This document shows positions 1 to 7,736 of a stretch of DNA of 64,000 nt, piece after piece; position 1 is the stretch's first letter; each line of letters starts with the position of its first letter. The notes under the pieces are model-generated. The model saw only the letters and a program-made list of their open reading frames with translations, ran no database searches and had not been told where the DNA came from. The stretch covers positions 752-64,751 of the forward strand of contig NZ_LMHY01000022.1 in the NCBI RefSeq assembly GCF_001429045.1, in the 5' to 3' direction. This stretch comes from Pseudomonas sp. Root71. Its GTDB lineage: Bacteria > Pseudomonadota > Gammaproteobacteria > Pseudomonadales > Pseudomonadaceae. Position numbers and translations under genes: made by a program.

Positions 1-386
1 CCGAACTCTTCGAACAGCAGCAGTTGCTGAGTGTACGGCTGGGCCCCGAACAATGGGCTGGGCTTGCCATTGGTGGGGATTTTGAAGGATGTCTGCAGGT
101 TTGGCGGCAGCACGTTGTCGACCGTTGGCGTGGTGCGGGTACCAAAAACGCCATTGGGCAGGGCGAAGGCGCCCGTGTTGGCGGGTGGCATGGCCTCTAT
201 GGCTTCCAGCGCCGCCTTGGGGTCGGCCGGGGGATTGGTAAACGCCGAGGGGTCCGTCGGTGGTGGCGGGCCGAAATCATCCAGCGGGACGGCGTTGACG
301 GTGGTCATGGCCAGGAACATCGCACAGGGCAGGCTTGACCTGCGCAGCAAGGCGATGGAGCTGCGTGGTGGTGTCGTGCTTTTCAT
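1..386 (-). CDS. N-terminus of secreted protein, probable multicopper oxidase (partial)
   Basis: The gene starts at 386 with ATG, preceded by a GAGGGG ribosome binding site, and runs off the left edge after 128 codons. The N-terminus has arginines followed by a hydrophobic stretch ending in TTVNA, which looks like a Sec-type signal peptide. A Pro-rich segment follows (DFGPPPPTDP), and near the edge a stretch ending LLLFEEFG. The lead into FEEFG recalls the region before the first cupredoxin domain in large Pseudomonas multicopper oxidases (manganese oxidase-like), from memory of the family only. The copper-binding motifs lie outside the window, so the function is a guess; the secretion signal is firmer. 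Confidence 0.5.
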   Translation of the reverse strand, partial: MKSTTPPRSSIALLRRSSLPCAMFLAMTTVNAVPLDDFGPPPPTDPSAFTNPPADPKAALEAIEAMPPANTGAFALPNGVFGTRTTPTVDNVLPPNLQTSFKIPTNGKPSPLFGAQPYTQQLLLFEEF

Positions 387-836
387 TGTTCACCCCTCGC
401 GTGATGCCCCGTCGTCTCAATAGCCGGGACGACAGCTGTTGCGGGTACCAGAAGGGTGCGCAACTAATGAGCCACTAGCCTGGGGCGAAGAAAAAATTCA
501 ATCCGATTAACAGGCTGTTTCTGAGTGGTTCAAGCCAGAGAAGGGGGGAGTGGGGGATATTCCTCAGGTTTGGTGGCAAGCGCCTGGCTGGGTGGGTGTA
601 GTGCCCCATTGATGGAGAGAGTAACGGCCCGGTTTCACCGACCGCTTTTTTGTCAGGGGCTGCTGATCTGAGGCGATATGGATTCAACCGGTCGATGCAA
701 CACACTGGATTGCGTGCAGGCACGCGTGTTGCAGATCGGCAGTACGACCCGGTAATAGTCGGGTCGAAGATTTCAGGGCGGGGCGCTATTGGTCGAAAAA
801 ATGCGGAAACGATCAGGGGAGTGACGGCCGGGAAAG
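387..836. other. Host intergenic region left of the prophage
   Basis: No convincing gene is seen here. The open frames lack ribosome binding sites and recognisable protein sequence. It should contain the promoter of the leftward gene starting at 386. A 6-bp inverted repeat (CGACCC / GGGTCG) sits at 745-766 without a T-run. Nothing else is seen. Confidence 0.5.
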
Positions 837-850
837 CCAAACCCCGAAAA

Positions 851-882
851 CGACAAAGCCCTGAATAATCAGGGCTTTGTCG
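851..882 (-). terminator. tRNA-Ser terminator, left copy
   Basis: A 14-bp perfect stem (CGACAAAGCCCTGA and its complement) has a 4-base loop. It sits just downstream, on the minus strand, of the displaced tRNA 3' end. The same hairpin lies at 43321-43352 beside the intact tRNA, with one loop base changed. Confidence 0.75.
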
Positions 883-886
883 TATG

Positions 887-946
887 AAGATGGCGGAGGC
901 GATGGGATTCGAACTCATGGACCTGTTACAGTCGACGGTTTTCAAG
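887..946. repeat. attL core: duplicated 3' part of tRNA-Ser
   Basis: These 60 bases are identical to 43357-43416. On the minus strand they contain the tRNA-Ser 3' end (CCA at 893-891) back to the anticodon loop. Homology continues leftward to 837 with four mismatches (846, 847, 866, 886) and stops at 947 to the right. This is the displaced original 3' end of the host tRNA. It marks the left prophage boundary and lies 127 bases from the integrase stop. Confidence 0.92.
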
Positions 947-1053
947 TCCGATATGCAAGTCCCTTTATTCTGCGGCGTGCAGCTCATTTTCGTTCTAATA
1001 CGAATTTTTTTTGCCACCTCTACAGGCCGCATTCTACAAGGGGGGGTATTAGG

Positions 1054-1065
1054 GTTTTGTAACAC
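1054..1065 (+). promoter_or_regulatory. Putative arm-type integrase binding site, left arm
   Basis: The sequence GTTTTGTAACAC lies between attL and the integrase stop. Near-identical GTTTTGTAACGC boxes occur twice at the other end (43251-43262 and 43273-43284). Repeats shared only by the two attachment arms fit the arm-type sites of lambda-like tyrosine integrases. This is inference from position and repetition. Confidence 0.5.
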
Positions 1066-1073
1066 TTTTTTGG

Positions 1074-2123
1074 CTATTTTGAGGGCTTAGCAATGGCGCC
1101 GACACGACGGTAAACTCGCTCGGTAATGTCGCCTTTGGTATGTCCTAGCAGCAAGCTGGCTTCACCAATATCCGTGATCTCTGATGCCGCTTTAGGACGG
1201 ATGTCTCGGAATTGAAACTCTGTAATCCGGCTGGCCAAGGACGTATCACTATTATCAAGTGCCGCCTGCTTCGCCTTCTCTCTTGCCTCATCCCATCGTT
1301 TACGCAGCATCGTAGCCGTCATCCGTTTTCCTCTTTGACTAACTATCAGATAGCTCGACAGATGCTGCGCATTACGCTTGGCGATCTGGGCGATCAGCAA
1401 GCCCAGGCTGTTTGCAGAGCCGTCAGTGGTCGTCTGTATTCGAAGTTTTTTGCTGGTTTTGTTTTGCTGAACCATCAGGAATCCTCCCTCGATGTCATCC
1501 TTGCGCATTACTAGTACGTCCGCTGGCCGTTGACCGGTCAGGTAAGCCAAGTCCATGGCATCTTTCAGCTCTTGACCTGCCTTCAGGTACACGGCATTCC
1601 AGACCGCATCGTTTGCGTAGTAATCGCGTGGGGTTTCCTTGTTTTTACGGACTCCTTGGCACGGGTTTTCCTTTGAAGTTAGACCCCATTCTCGTGCCAT
1701 GTTGAATACGTGGGAGAGGGTGGCGATTTCGCGATTTGCCCGTACTTTTGCCGAGCGTGCATCCCTGTAACCGGCAATTGCTGCAGGTGTTATGGCATCG
1801 ATAGGTGCACTGTCGAACATTGGTCGTAGTTGTTTGATCTCTGAGAGGTTGTCCTTCTGGGTGCGTGCTGCTTTTTTGGGGACAATATCGCGAATGTACC
1901 TATCGAAGATGCCCTTCATGGTTCGCAGATCGAGAGGCGCCTCCTTGGCTTCGAGTTCAGCCCATTTGATCCTGGCCTTGTCTAGGTCTTTGCCTAGCGG
2001 TATCGCCTTTCCCGAAATATCCAAGTAGTAGTAAGCAATCCAGGTTTTTCCGCTTTTTCGGGGGCGTGTCCACTGATACATCCTTGGTGGCAAGTTGCGT
2101 GTTTCGGCATTGCGGGGACGCAT
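1074..2123 (-). CDS. int: Phage tyrosine integrase
   Basis: This 349-residue site-specific recombinase would insert and excise the prophage at tRNA-Ser. The N-terminal arm-binding region (about 1-60) and core-binding region (about 65-150) precede the catalytic domain. Visible catalytic residues are R199 in TGQRPAD, R309 in FRDIR, H328 in LLGHT and the nucleophile candidate Y338 in ERVYRR. The usual first histidine of the HxxR box is arginine (R306). It lies directly beside attL and starts one base after the stop of the DUF4224 gene, so the two are translationally linked. Family assignment is firm; the target follows from the att repeats. Confidence 0.93.
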   Translation of the reverse strand: MRPRNAETRNLPPRMYQWTRPRKSGKTWIAYYYLDISGKAIPLGKDLDKARIKWAELEAKEAPLDLRTMKGIFDRYIRDIVPKKAARTQKDNLSEIKQLRPMFDSAPIDAITPAAIAGYRDARSAKVRANREIATLSHVFNMAREWGLTSKENPCQGVRKNKETPRDYYANDAVWNAVYLKAGQELKDAMDLAYLTGQRPADVLVMRKDDIEGGFLMVQQNKTSKKLRIQTTTDGSANSLGLLIAQIAKRNAQHLSSYLIVSQRGKRMTATMLRKRWDEAREKAKQAALDNSDTSLASRITEFQFRDIRPKAASEITDIGEASLLLGHTKGDITERVYRRVGAIAKPSK

Positions 2124-2124
2124 A

Positions 2125-2367
2125 TCAGTTCACTCGTGAGAAGTCTGGCGTCCATGCTGGCGCCGAGGGAGTGGAGGGCGGGTTGAGAGCGGTAGGTGAC
2201 GCCATTCCCAATTTCATTCGGACATAGTGCCGACCAACCAACGGGCGCTTGCCTCGGCTTTCGATGAAGACCCATTGGTGGTCGATCAACCAGCGTCGCT
2301 GGGAAGCCCTGGCCTTGTAGCCGGTGATAATCGCCAGTTCTTCGTCCGAAAGAATTTCGGATTCCAT
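2125..2367 (-). CDS. DUF4224 protein, excisionase position
   Basis: This 80-residue protein begins LSDEELAIITGYK and has a QRRWLIDHQW segment followed by RPLVGRHYVR. That matches the DUF4224 family, found next to tyrosine integrases in many proteobacterial prophages. I chose ATG at 2367 because GGAG lies 7 bases upstream; a GTG at 2385 would add six residues. The helical N-terminus followed by an Arg/Trp segment is compatible with a small DNA-binding directionality factor, but that function is inferred from position. Confidence 0.75.
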   Translation of the reverse strand: MESEILSDEELAIITGYKARASQRRWLIDHQWVFIESRGKRPLVGRHYVRMKLGMASPTALNPPSTPSAPAWTPDFSRVN

Positions 2368-2597
2368 ATTGATACTCCATGCCACGCGGAGCGACAGAAG
2401 GGGGGGGGGTTGGAGGACTCTGATTACTGCGAAGTCTGCAATCTAGATTGCGGTTTGTGTCTCGGACATATCGGCGGGGTGGTGCGCATCATCGGTAAGC
2501 GGATACGCTTCCGTAAATGATGGGAATAGTGGCGCATAGCCGGTATATTGGACTTTTGAGTTTTCGTCAGGTGATGGAAGATATGACTGATTCGGGG

Positions 2598-3260
2598 ATG
2601 ATGCGGGTTTACCATTTCTGCGATGAAGTTTACGGACTGCAGAACATCGAAAAATCTAGATTGAAGGTTGCAACGATAATGGATCTTAATGATCCATTCG
2701 AAATGGTTTGCTACTCATCTCCCGATAAAGAAGTTCGCAAGAAGTTAAATGAGTTTAAAACAGCAATTGCAACCAAATTTGGAATGTTATGTTTTAGTCA
2801 GTCTTTTCGAAGTCCCGTTCAGTGGGCTCATTATGCTAATAAGCATAGGGGCCTTTGCTTAGTGTTTGATGTGCCTGATCACAACATGCATTTTGTCGAG
2901 TACAAATATGGAAGGATAAATTTTGACGTTGCGCAGTATACTAAACTAGACAAACGTGAGCGATTTGAGATGATGCAGAAGCAGCTCCGCATCAAGCACT
3001 CTCAATGGCGATATGAGCGAGAGGTTCGTAGAGTTTTTCTGTTGAGTGAAACAGATCCTGAAAATGATCTGTATTTTAGATCTTTTGATAGCGTCGGTAC
3101 GCTGAGTCAAGTAATTGTTGGGTGTAACTCGGCCATAACTCCCCAGGACTTAAAGAAAAGCTTGGGTGCACGCAAGGGTATGGTCGAATGTTTTAAAGTT
3201 CGCACTGCATTTAAATCCTACACAATAGTAAGAAATAAGGACGACAGTCTCTGGCATTAA
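2598..3260 (+). CDS. DUF2971 protein
   Basis: The protein starts MMRVYHF and carries the family signatures DLNDPFEM (about residues 29-36), a central W-AHYA box (QWAHYANKHRG) and a C-terminal WRYEREVRRVF. These fit DUF2971, an uncharacterised family common in prophages and genomic islands. Upstream in-frame starts exist (2517, 2574, 2583); I chose the one matching the usual N-terminus of the family, since no start has a strong ribosome binding site. The DNA is AT-rich compared with the flanking phage genes. It is the first of two DUF2971 genes in a cargo-like insert beside the integrase. Biochemical function is unknown. Confidence 0.78.
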   Translation: MMRVYHFCDEVYGLQNIEKSRLKVATIMDLNDPFEMVCYSSPDKEVRKKLNEFKTAIATKFGMLCFSQSFRSPVQWAHYANKHRGLCLVFDVPDHNMHFVEYKYGRINFDVAQYTKLDKRERFEMMQKQLRIKHSQWRYEREVRRVFLLSETDPENDLYFRSFDSVGTLSQVIVGCNSAITPQDLKKSLGARKGMVECFKVRTAFKSYTIVRNKDDSLWH

Positions 3261-3369
3261 GTCAATGAACAGGGCAGTCTGCTCGAATGGATGCTAGCTG
3301 GCTGGCGTGATTTGTTGAAATAGGGTATTTGTGTTCGCCCTGGCATGGGGCCGGGTCAAGGAGATTTAA

Positions 3370-3945
3370 ATGGCGGATGCGCCGTGGGATATGCTGTCGG
3401 CCATAGGTACGGTGGCAGCTGTTGTCGTTGCCTTGGGGATATCCGGTCAATCAGCTTGGGCAAATCGGAAGGCTGAGAAAGATCGCTCAGAACTGGCTGC
3501 TGCGAAGGTACTCAGCCCGCTATCGGTTCTCGAAAGGAAGGCATCATATCTTTTTGCATGGTTTGCATTCAGTGAAGACGCGCACGTTGAGTCAGACGCT
3601 AAGGTATTAAAGTTTCTGGAAGAGCTTGAAGTACTTTCCAGTGCAATCTCAATCGAAGATTTGTACCCACTGCTTAAGTTACCAAATCATGCCGCAAAAA
3701 GGTCAGCAAGAGCTTTGGGGCTGATCCAAGCTTTTGTAAGTGATGCTCATGCGACGATTTCGCATCCATCTTGGATTGATGTGGGGCTTGCTCACAGAAC
3801 TGGCGAGTTTAAAAGGTGGTTTGGCATGCTCTCTGAGATTAAAGATCACTTGAATTTGGCGGTAGATGTCTGTGAATCTGCTGCTTCGACCGGCGCGCCG
3901 AGACCATCCCCAGAAGAAATGTATGGTGAGCCTCCAAAAGTCTAG
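3370..3945 (+). CDS. Hypothetical membrane-anchored protein
   Basis: This 191-residue protein is preceded by a strong AAGGAG site. Residues about 8-26 (hydrophobic, ML-AIGTVAAVVVALGISG) form one N-terminal membrane segment; the rest is soluble and mainly helical, with several charged stretches. This layout resembles small DUF4760-like proteins, but I cannot assign a family. It sits between the two DUF2971 genes on the same strand and may be co-transcribed with them. Function unknown. Confidence 0.65.
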   Translation: MADAPWDMLSAIGTVAAVVVALGISGQSAWANRKAEKDRSELAAAKVLSPLSVLERKASYLFAWFAFSEDAHVESDAKVLKFLEELEVLSSAISIEDLYPLLKLPNHAAKRSARALGLIQAFVSDAHATISHPSWIDVGLAHRTGEFKRWFGMLSEIKDHLNLAVDVCESAASTGAPRPSPEEMYGEPPKV

Positions 3946-4045
3946 ACGCAGTTCTCCGTGACCGAATGCGACAGTGGTGAAAAGGGTTGTTGCTGCGATT
4001 AGTTTAGAAATGGTGGAATGTCACATCCAAATATCGGGCCTCAAA

Positions 4046-4852
4046 ATGCTTAAGTATATTTACAGATATAAGTACCTGAGTAATGGTAAGGGCTTGAGGA
4101 GTCTGCTTAAGAATAGAGACATTAAATTTACTCATCCAAAGGATTTTAACGATCCATTTGATTGTTTTCCTGCTGTCGTACATAAGGATTTTGTTGATCT
4201 AAAAACAAAAAATCCCTATGTGTATAAGGCGCTTGGTCTTGATTTGCTAAAAGGTACGCAGCGTATTATGGCGCTTGCTAAGATGCAAAATAGAATGAAA
4301 GCAAACATTGAAAGCGGTGAATTTTTGCAAGGCTTGTTGGCAGAGGCCTCCGTTCTATCATTAGCTAAAATGCCTGACAGCGTTCTAATGTGGTCTCACT
4401 ATGCACAGTATCATCAGGGCGCTGTGGTTGAATTTAAAATCCCCATTAATACACCGCGCTTTTTTAATGGTGAGTATTCTTACGCAGATCTAATACCTTT
4501 AGACGTGAGGTATGAAAAGGATCGTCCGATAGTGGTGATGGATGGCTCGACTACAGATAGAGATTTAATTTTGGATCAACTTTTTCTGACTAAGTCGGAG
4601 ATTTGGCAATACGAGCAAGAAAGTCGAGTTATAAAAAACGAAGGAGGGCACGGTGTTTTTCCTTTTCAGCAAGAACTTTTGAATAGCGTAATTTTAGGAG
4701 CTAGGAATGAAACAACTGACGAAATAAAGAAGCTGGCACAGGCCGCAGGTAATGAATTAGGCAAGACGATTCCTGTTTTTCAGGCAGAATTTTGCAAGAA
4801 AACGTACAAGGTTAAAATTCCAAAATTCAAATTCAAAAATGATGAAAGATAA
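4046..4852 (+). CDS. DUF2971 protein, second member
   Basis: The start chosen gives MLKYIYRYKYL, the usual N-terminus of this family; a GTG at 3974 would add 24 residues. Family signatures are KFTHPKDFNDPFDC (about 30-43), MWSHYAQYHQGAVVEF in the middle, and KSEIWQYEQESRVIK near the C-terminus. It is clearly diverged from the other DUF2971 gene at 2598, so the pair is not a recent duplication. The DNA is AT-rich. DUF2971 proteins are uncharacterised; a role in phage-phage conflict is inference from their prophage-cargo location. Confidence 0.8.
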   Translation: MLKYIYRYKYLSNGKGLRSLLKNRDIKFTHPKDFNDPFDCFPAVVHKDFVDLKTKNPYVYKALGLDLLKGTQRIMALAKMQNRMKANIESGEFLQGLLAEASVLSLAKMPDSVLMWSHYAQYHQGAVVEFKIPINTPRFFNGEYSYADLIPLDVRYEKDRPIVVMDGSTTDRDLILDQLFLTKSEIWQYEQESRVIKNEGGHGVFPFQQELLNSVILGARNETTDEIKKLAQAAGNELGKTIPVFQAEFCKKTYKVKIPKFKFKNDER

Positions 4853-4872
4853 TAAAATATGGGTGAGTCAAT

Positions 4873-5199
4873 TCAGGCGGGCACGACTACCTCCTCTCCA
4901 GGATCGCGTTTCAACTCTGCCAGGCTACGATCCTGAAACATCCGCGCCACGTTTTCGCTTATCTGCACTTTGTGGCGCGGACTGCCAATCGCCTGATACG
5001 ACAATGTTGGCCCGAGCGCGTGAGCGTTCAGAATTAGGTTCTGCACCGCCTCATTGATTTCCGTAATCTCGTTCCAGGCCATCAGCTCGTAGAGCTTCTG
5101 CCGGGTGCCGAGCCTGACTCGGTGCCGCAATTCCTTCTCGTCGTATTGCAACCGCTTCTCGGCGGCCTTCGTCGATCGCTCCTGTCCAGTCTTGGCCAT
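4873..5199 (-). CDS. Conserved phage protein of unknown function
   Basis: A 108-residue protein with a basic N-terminus and a helical centre (RHRVRLGTRQKLYELMAWNE). The pattern of a short strand followed by two helices would fit a ribbon-helix-helix DNA-binding fold, but this is a weak inference. It is the most distal gene of the leftward block and faces away from the DUF2971 cassette, ending 21 bases from its last stop. Confidence 0.6.
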   Translation of the reverse strand: MAKTGQERSTKAAEKRLQYDEKELRHRVRLGTRQKLYELMAWNEITEINEAVQNLILNAHALGPTLSYQAIGSPRHKVQISENVARMFQDRSLAELKRDPGEEVVVPA

Positions 5200-5280
5200 G
5201 GCCTGCCTCTTCGATTCCGTGGGCCGGTAGAACCAGCCATTTTTGACGTCGACGCTGGCGCACCTTGTTGCTGACGCACC

Positions 5281-5742
5281 TCATGCTGCCCTCTGCTGGT
5301 TCCAGACACCCACGACGTCGAATATGCGGGCGGCCTGTTCTTCAGTAAGCGAGATTTCGGCAGGAACGGCTATCCAGCCCGACGCGACCCGTTGATTCGG
5401 ATTGCTCTCGGCGACTAGTGCTTTGTAGGTTTCCTCGATCACGCCTTCGAGGTGGGCGGCCAGGTAGTTGCCTTGGGGTGCAACCTCTACCGATTTGGTG
5501 TAGCGGTGGCCGCGCTGATCTCGACACTGGACGCTGACATAGATCGTCCAGCGATGGGCAAAGTCGCAGACTGCTTCGGCCATGCGTTGTCCTGGAGGGA
5601 TGCTCTTGTAGTTCTTCCAGTTCATCATCCCTTGGAGTCCGCTGGGGTCGATATGGACCACCGCGACGTGATTGGCATTGAGCAGTGCCCGGCTCGCTCG
5701 CTCTCTCCGGCTACGCATGTTGTTGGGCTTTCGCTTTTTCAT
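5281..5742 (-). CDS. Hypothetical phage protein
   Basis: A 153-residue soluble protein with a very basic start (MKKRKPNNMRSRRERASR). Its ATG overlaps the stop of the upstream gene by four bases (ATGA), which implies translational coupling. No family recognised. It belongs to the leftward block between the integrase and immunity regions, where temperate phages keep host-takeover and lysogeny-related accessory genes. Confidence 0.6.
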   Translation of the reverse strand: MKKRKPNNMRSRRERASRALLNANHVAVVHIDPSGLQGMMNWKNYKSIPPGQRMAEAVCDFAHRWTIYVSVQCRDQRGHRYTKSVEVAPQGNYLAAHLEGVIEETYKALVAESNPNQRVASGWIAVPAEISLTEEQAARIFDVVGVWNQQRAA

Positions 5743-6011
5743 AGCGCCACCGTAATCTGGCGATTGGCCTTGGCTTCAAACTGGATGGCAAGGTCGTGAG
5801 CGGCCTTGTAGTCGTCACGGAAGGCGCGAGTCTTGCCGGTGGTGAGGTCTTTAATCTGATACATGCCGAAGCTTCCGCCGGCGACTTGGTAGCGCACCGG
5901 TTTGGCCGGGGCTTGTCGATCAATACGGCTGTAGAACCCGGAGCGGGCGGCCTTTGTTCGTTGCAGCAGTTCACCGACTTCATCGATGCGCTCTTGAAAT
6001 GATGGATGCAT
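5739..6011 (-). CDS. Hypothetical phage protein
   Basis: A 90-residue protein with an N-terminal amphipathic helix (FQERIDEVGELLQRTK) and a central SFGMYQIKDLTTGKT segment suggestive of a small beta domain. It starts downstream of the terminator at 6112-6137, so it is probably transcribed separately from the csrA operon. Its stop overlaps the next start (ATGA). Function unknown. Confidence 0.6.
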   Translation of the reverse strand: MHPSFQERIDEVGELLQRTKAARSGFYSRIDRQAPAKPVRYQVAGGSFGMYQIKDLTTGKTRAFRDDYKAAHDLAIQFEAKANRQITVAL

Positions 6012-6111
6012 GGTTGATCCCTCGGAGTAGGTTAGGTGTATTCATCAGCACTCCGACCACCTGCTGGTGGCCATTGGGCAGGAAAGGGGCTGATTGATAA
6101 AAGGCAGGCGT

Positions 6112-6137
6112 AAAAAAGCCCGATCGGAACCGGGCCA
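6112..6137 (-). terminator. Terminator after the csrA operon
   Basis: On the minus strand a GCCCG / CGGGC stem is followed by six T. It lies 24 bases after the csrA stop and separates that operon from the next leftward genes. Confidence 0.7.
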
Positions 6138-6160
6138 TTGTTTGTGTCAAAAAGACCTGC

Positions 6161-6361
6161 TTAAGTGATCGCAGGTGTTGCCGTTGCGGGCTTCGACGAA
6201 CCCGCCTGAATGCGCTGCGTGATTTCCTCTCGATGCACCGGGACATCCTTGGGTGCGCTAGTCCCGATACGTACCTGTTTGCCGCTCACACCCAGCACGG
6301 TGATCGTGATGTTGTTGCCTATGTTGATGCTTTCGCCTTCTTTGCGAGTCAAAATCAGCAT
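6161..6361 (-). CDS. csrA: Phage-borne CsrA/RsmA RNA-binding regulator
   Basis: This 66-residue protein begins [12 protein letters not shown] and retains [15 protein letters not shown] and the VHREEI box with the RNA-binding arginine. It therefore looks like a functional CsrA/RsmA homologue with a short extra Ala/Pro/Thr tail. CsrA dimers bind GGA motifs in mRNA leaders and repress or stabilise messages; in Pseudomonas the Gac/Rsm cascade controls secondary metabolism and biofilm. The start at 6361 is set by the family N-terminus and an AAGGAAAT site upstream. It is the last gene of a three-gene leftward operon under the operator-bearing promoter at 7305. Confidence 0.93.
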   Translation of the reverse strand: MLILTRKEGESINIGNNITITVLGVSGKQVRIGTSAPKDVPVHREEITQRIQAGSSKPATATPAIT

Positions 6362-6426
6362 TGTCCATTTCCTTGCGTGAGTGGGTTTCCCAATGCCGCC
6401 TTGCAAGAAGCGGCATCAGTGAATCA

Positions 6427-6630
6427 TCACTGCATTACGCGGATTTCATTACGGGGGAACCACGCACCGTCGAGCTTCACCATGCAGCCAACGAAGGCGG
6501 CGTAGCGAGTCTCTCGATCGGTCTGGAAGCCGTAGTAAGAGCAAGTGGCCCGTGAGGCAATACCACTCAGCAACATGCAGGCCACGATCAGTGTCAGCAG
6601 GATCAGCAGAACCTTTGTCGCGTACTTCAC
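6427..6630 (-). CDS. Small membrane protein
   Basis: A 67-residue protein with one N-terminal hydrophobic segment (about residues 7-24, VLLILLTLIVACMLLSG) and a short polar tail with two cysteines. Its start overlaps the TerB-like gene stop by four bases (ATGA), so the two are coupled. The segment could be a signal anchor. Function unknown. Confidence 0.68.
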   Translation of the reverse strand: MKYATKVLLILLTLIVACMLLSGIASRATCSYYGFQTDRETRYAAFVGCMVKLDGAWFPRNEIRVMQ

Positions 6631-7076
6631 GCCTCGATACCGTAGTCAGCCAAGCGTAGACCGAAGTGCATGCCTATTTCCTTCAACACCACCAACTCTG
6701 CTGGCTCGATCTGGCCGTCAGCCTGGGCAACGGCAAGAATGTTGACGAAGGCTTCCTCCGCGTCGGCCGGAAAGTTTTTGATGTCGGCCAGTTCCCGCTT
6801 GATCGCCAATCGTCCTACTTGAAAGTTGGCGTTCAACTGGCCTGTAAAACGATTGATGGTTTCGGTGATCTCGCTGCCGAAGTGCGTCAAATTCGGGTTG
6901 GAGCGAATCAACTCATCCAGCTTGGAAACCTCGCTGGCTTCAATTTCACCATCAGCCGCAGCGACCAATAGGCCGCCACCGACAATGGCCTGCATCAAGT
7001 CGCGGTTAACGACCTTCTTCATTTCGGCCTGGGCGTTGCCGACTTGTTTTCCGAAGAGTTTTTTCATTCCGAACAT
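6627..7076 (-). CDS. TerB-domain protein
   Basis: A 149-residue protein with the TerB-type all-helical fold: VGGGLLVAAADGEIEASEVSKLDELI in the first half and ILAVAQADGQIEPAELVVLKEIG in the second. The two DGEI/DGQI acidic loops are the hallmark of the TerB superfamily and probably bind metal. TerB proteins were first linked to tellurite resistance and phage inhibition; here the partners of a ter operon are absent. It is first in the leftward operon with a small membrane protein and CsrA, under a CI-type operator. Confidence 0.85.
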   Translation of the reverse strand: MFGMKKLFGKQVGNAQAEMKKVVNRDLMQAIVGGGLLVAAADGEIEASEVSKLDELIRSNPNLTHFGSEITETINRFTGQLNANFQVGRLAIKRELADIKNFPADAEEAFVNILAVAQADGQIEPAELVVLKEIGMHFGLRLADYGIEA

Positions 7077-7304
7077 GGTGTTTCCTCATTGCAGGGGAGG
7101 GGATTTCCCACATAGCCCTGCTGCCAAGGCAATGAAGTGAAATCTGATTGGGCTGTCAGCGGGACTCAGATACGGCGCACTTAGGTGGGAGTCGCCCACG
7201 CCTGGTGCGTTAGTCTTTTTGCAGCTGACAGCTTTGAGTCGATTGGGTTGTTAAAGAGCGGCGGGTGGCCCCGTATTGCCGCTACGATTCATTGCGACGA
7301 ACAA

Positions 7305-7350
7305 ATATTGCCGCCGGGGATATTTAAAGTCAATGCCGCCGGAGATATTT
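7305..7350 (-). promoter_or_regulatory. Leftward early promoter with two CI-type operators
   Basis: On the minus strand a -35 TTGACT (7333-7328) and -10 CAATAT (7310-7305) are separated by 17 bases. Two copies of a 19-base repeat, consensus A(A/T)TGCCGCCGG(A/G)GATATTT, lie at 7307-7325 and 7332-7350 and cover both boxes. The same motif occurs in the cI-cro intergenic region. Promoter strength and operator match argue for a repressed leftward promoter driving the TerB-small membrane protein-CsrA operon through a leader of about 220 bases. Confidence 0.7.
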
Positions 7351-7362
7351 TTTCGATCTATG

Positions 7363-7385
7363 AAAAAAGCCCGTACTTGACGGGC
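7363..7385 (-). terminator. Terminator after the 82-residue gene
   Basis: On the minus strand a GCCCG / CGGGC stem is followed by six T. It lies 11 bases after the stop of the upstream leftward gene and just before the leftward promoter, insulating the two units. Confidence 0.7.
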
Positions 7386-7395
7386 ATGCTTTGGG

Positions 7396-7644
7396 CTAGA
7401 TATTTGCGGGGAGATCCCAAGAAATACGCGCGGCGCAGTCATCTTCTCGACGCACTAGTACGTGCTCGGTTTCTGCTATTTCTTCAAGGAGCCGCTTCCA
7501 GTCCTCAAGGCATTCATCTGCTCCCTTGTAAATCACTGCCGTTTTTCGTTTTTGGGCAGCGGGGGCGCTGATTACTTTTTGGATGCGGAGTCCAAGAAGT
7601 TCAAATGAATTTGACGGCGTTGGTTTGTTTTTTGGCTTTGCCAC
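7396..7644 (-). CDS. Hypothetical phage protein next to the repressor
   Basis: An 82-residue protein starting with GTG at 7644, supported by AAGGAG eight bases upstream. It is basic at the N-terminus (MAKPKNKPTP) and has a helical centre (ECLEDWKRLLEEIAETEHV). It has its own terminator and lies between the leftward promoter and cI, where lambda-like phages keep exclusion genes. No family recognised. Confidence 0.6.
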   Translation of the reverse strand: MAKPKNKPTPSNSFELLGLRIQKVISAPAAQKRKTAVIYKGADECLEDWKRLLEEIAETEHVLVRREDDCAARISWDLPANI

Positions 7645-7736
7645 AGCACTGCTCCTTTTTTGTATGGATACACAGTGAATGGCTTGAACCCTAAGTGCTA
7701 AAGATTAACGATTAAAAACAATTATTTAGCAGAGAA

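Noticed and set aside
887..946. A second tRNA-Ser gene at the left end
   Set aside because: Only the 3' part is present; the D arm and the 5' acceptor strand are missing, so it is an attachment-site fragment.
475..1065. Long minus-strand frame across attL
   Set aside because: It runs through the tRNA fragment and the terminator, has no ribosome binding site and no recognisable protein sequence.
6627..7076. A tellurite resistance locus
   Set aside because: Only a TerB-domain protein is present; terA, terC, terD and terE are absent.
7185..7571. Plus-strand frame of 128 codons in the immunity region
   Set aside because: It overlaps the leftward promoter, a terminator and a better supported minus-strand gene; no ribosome binding site.
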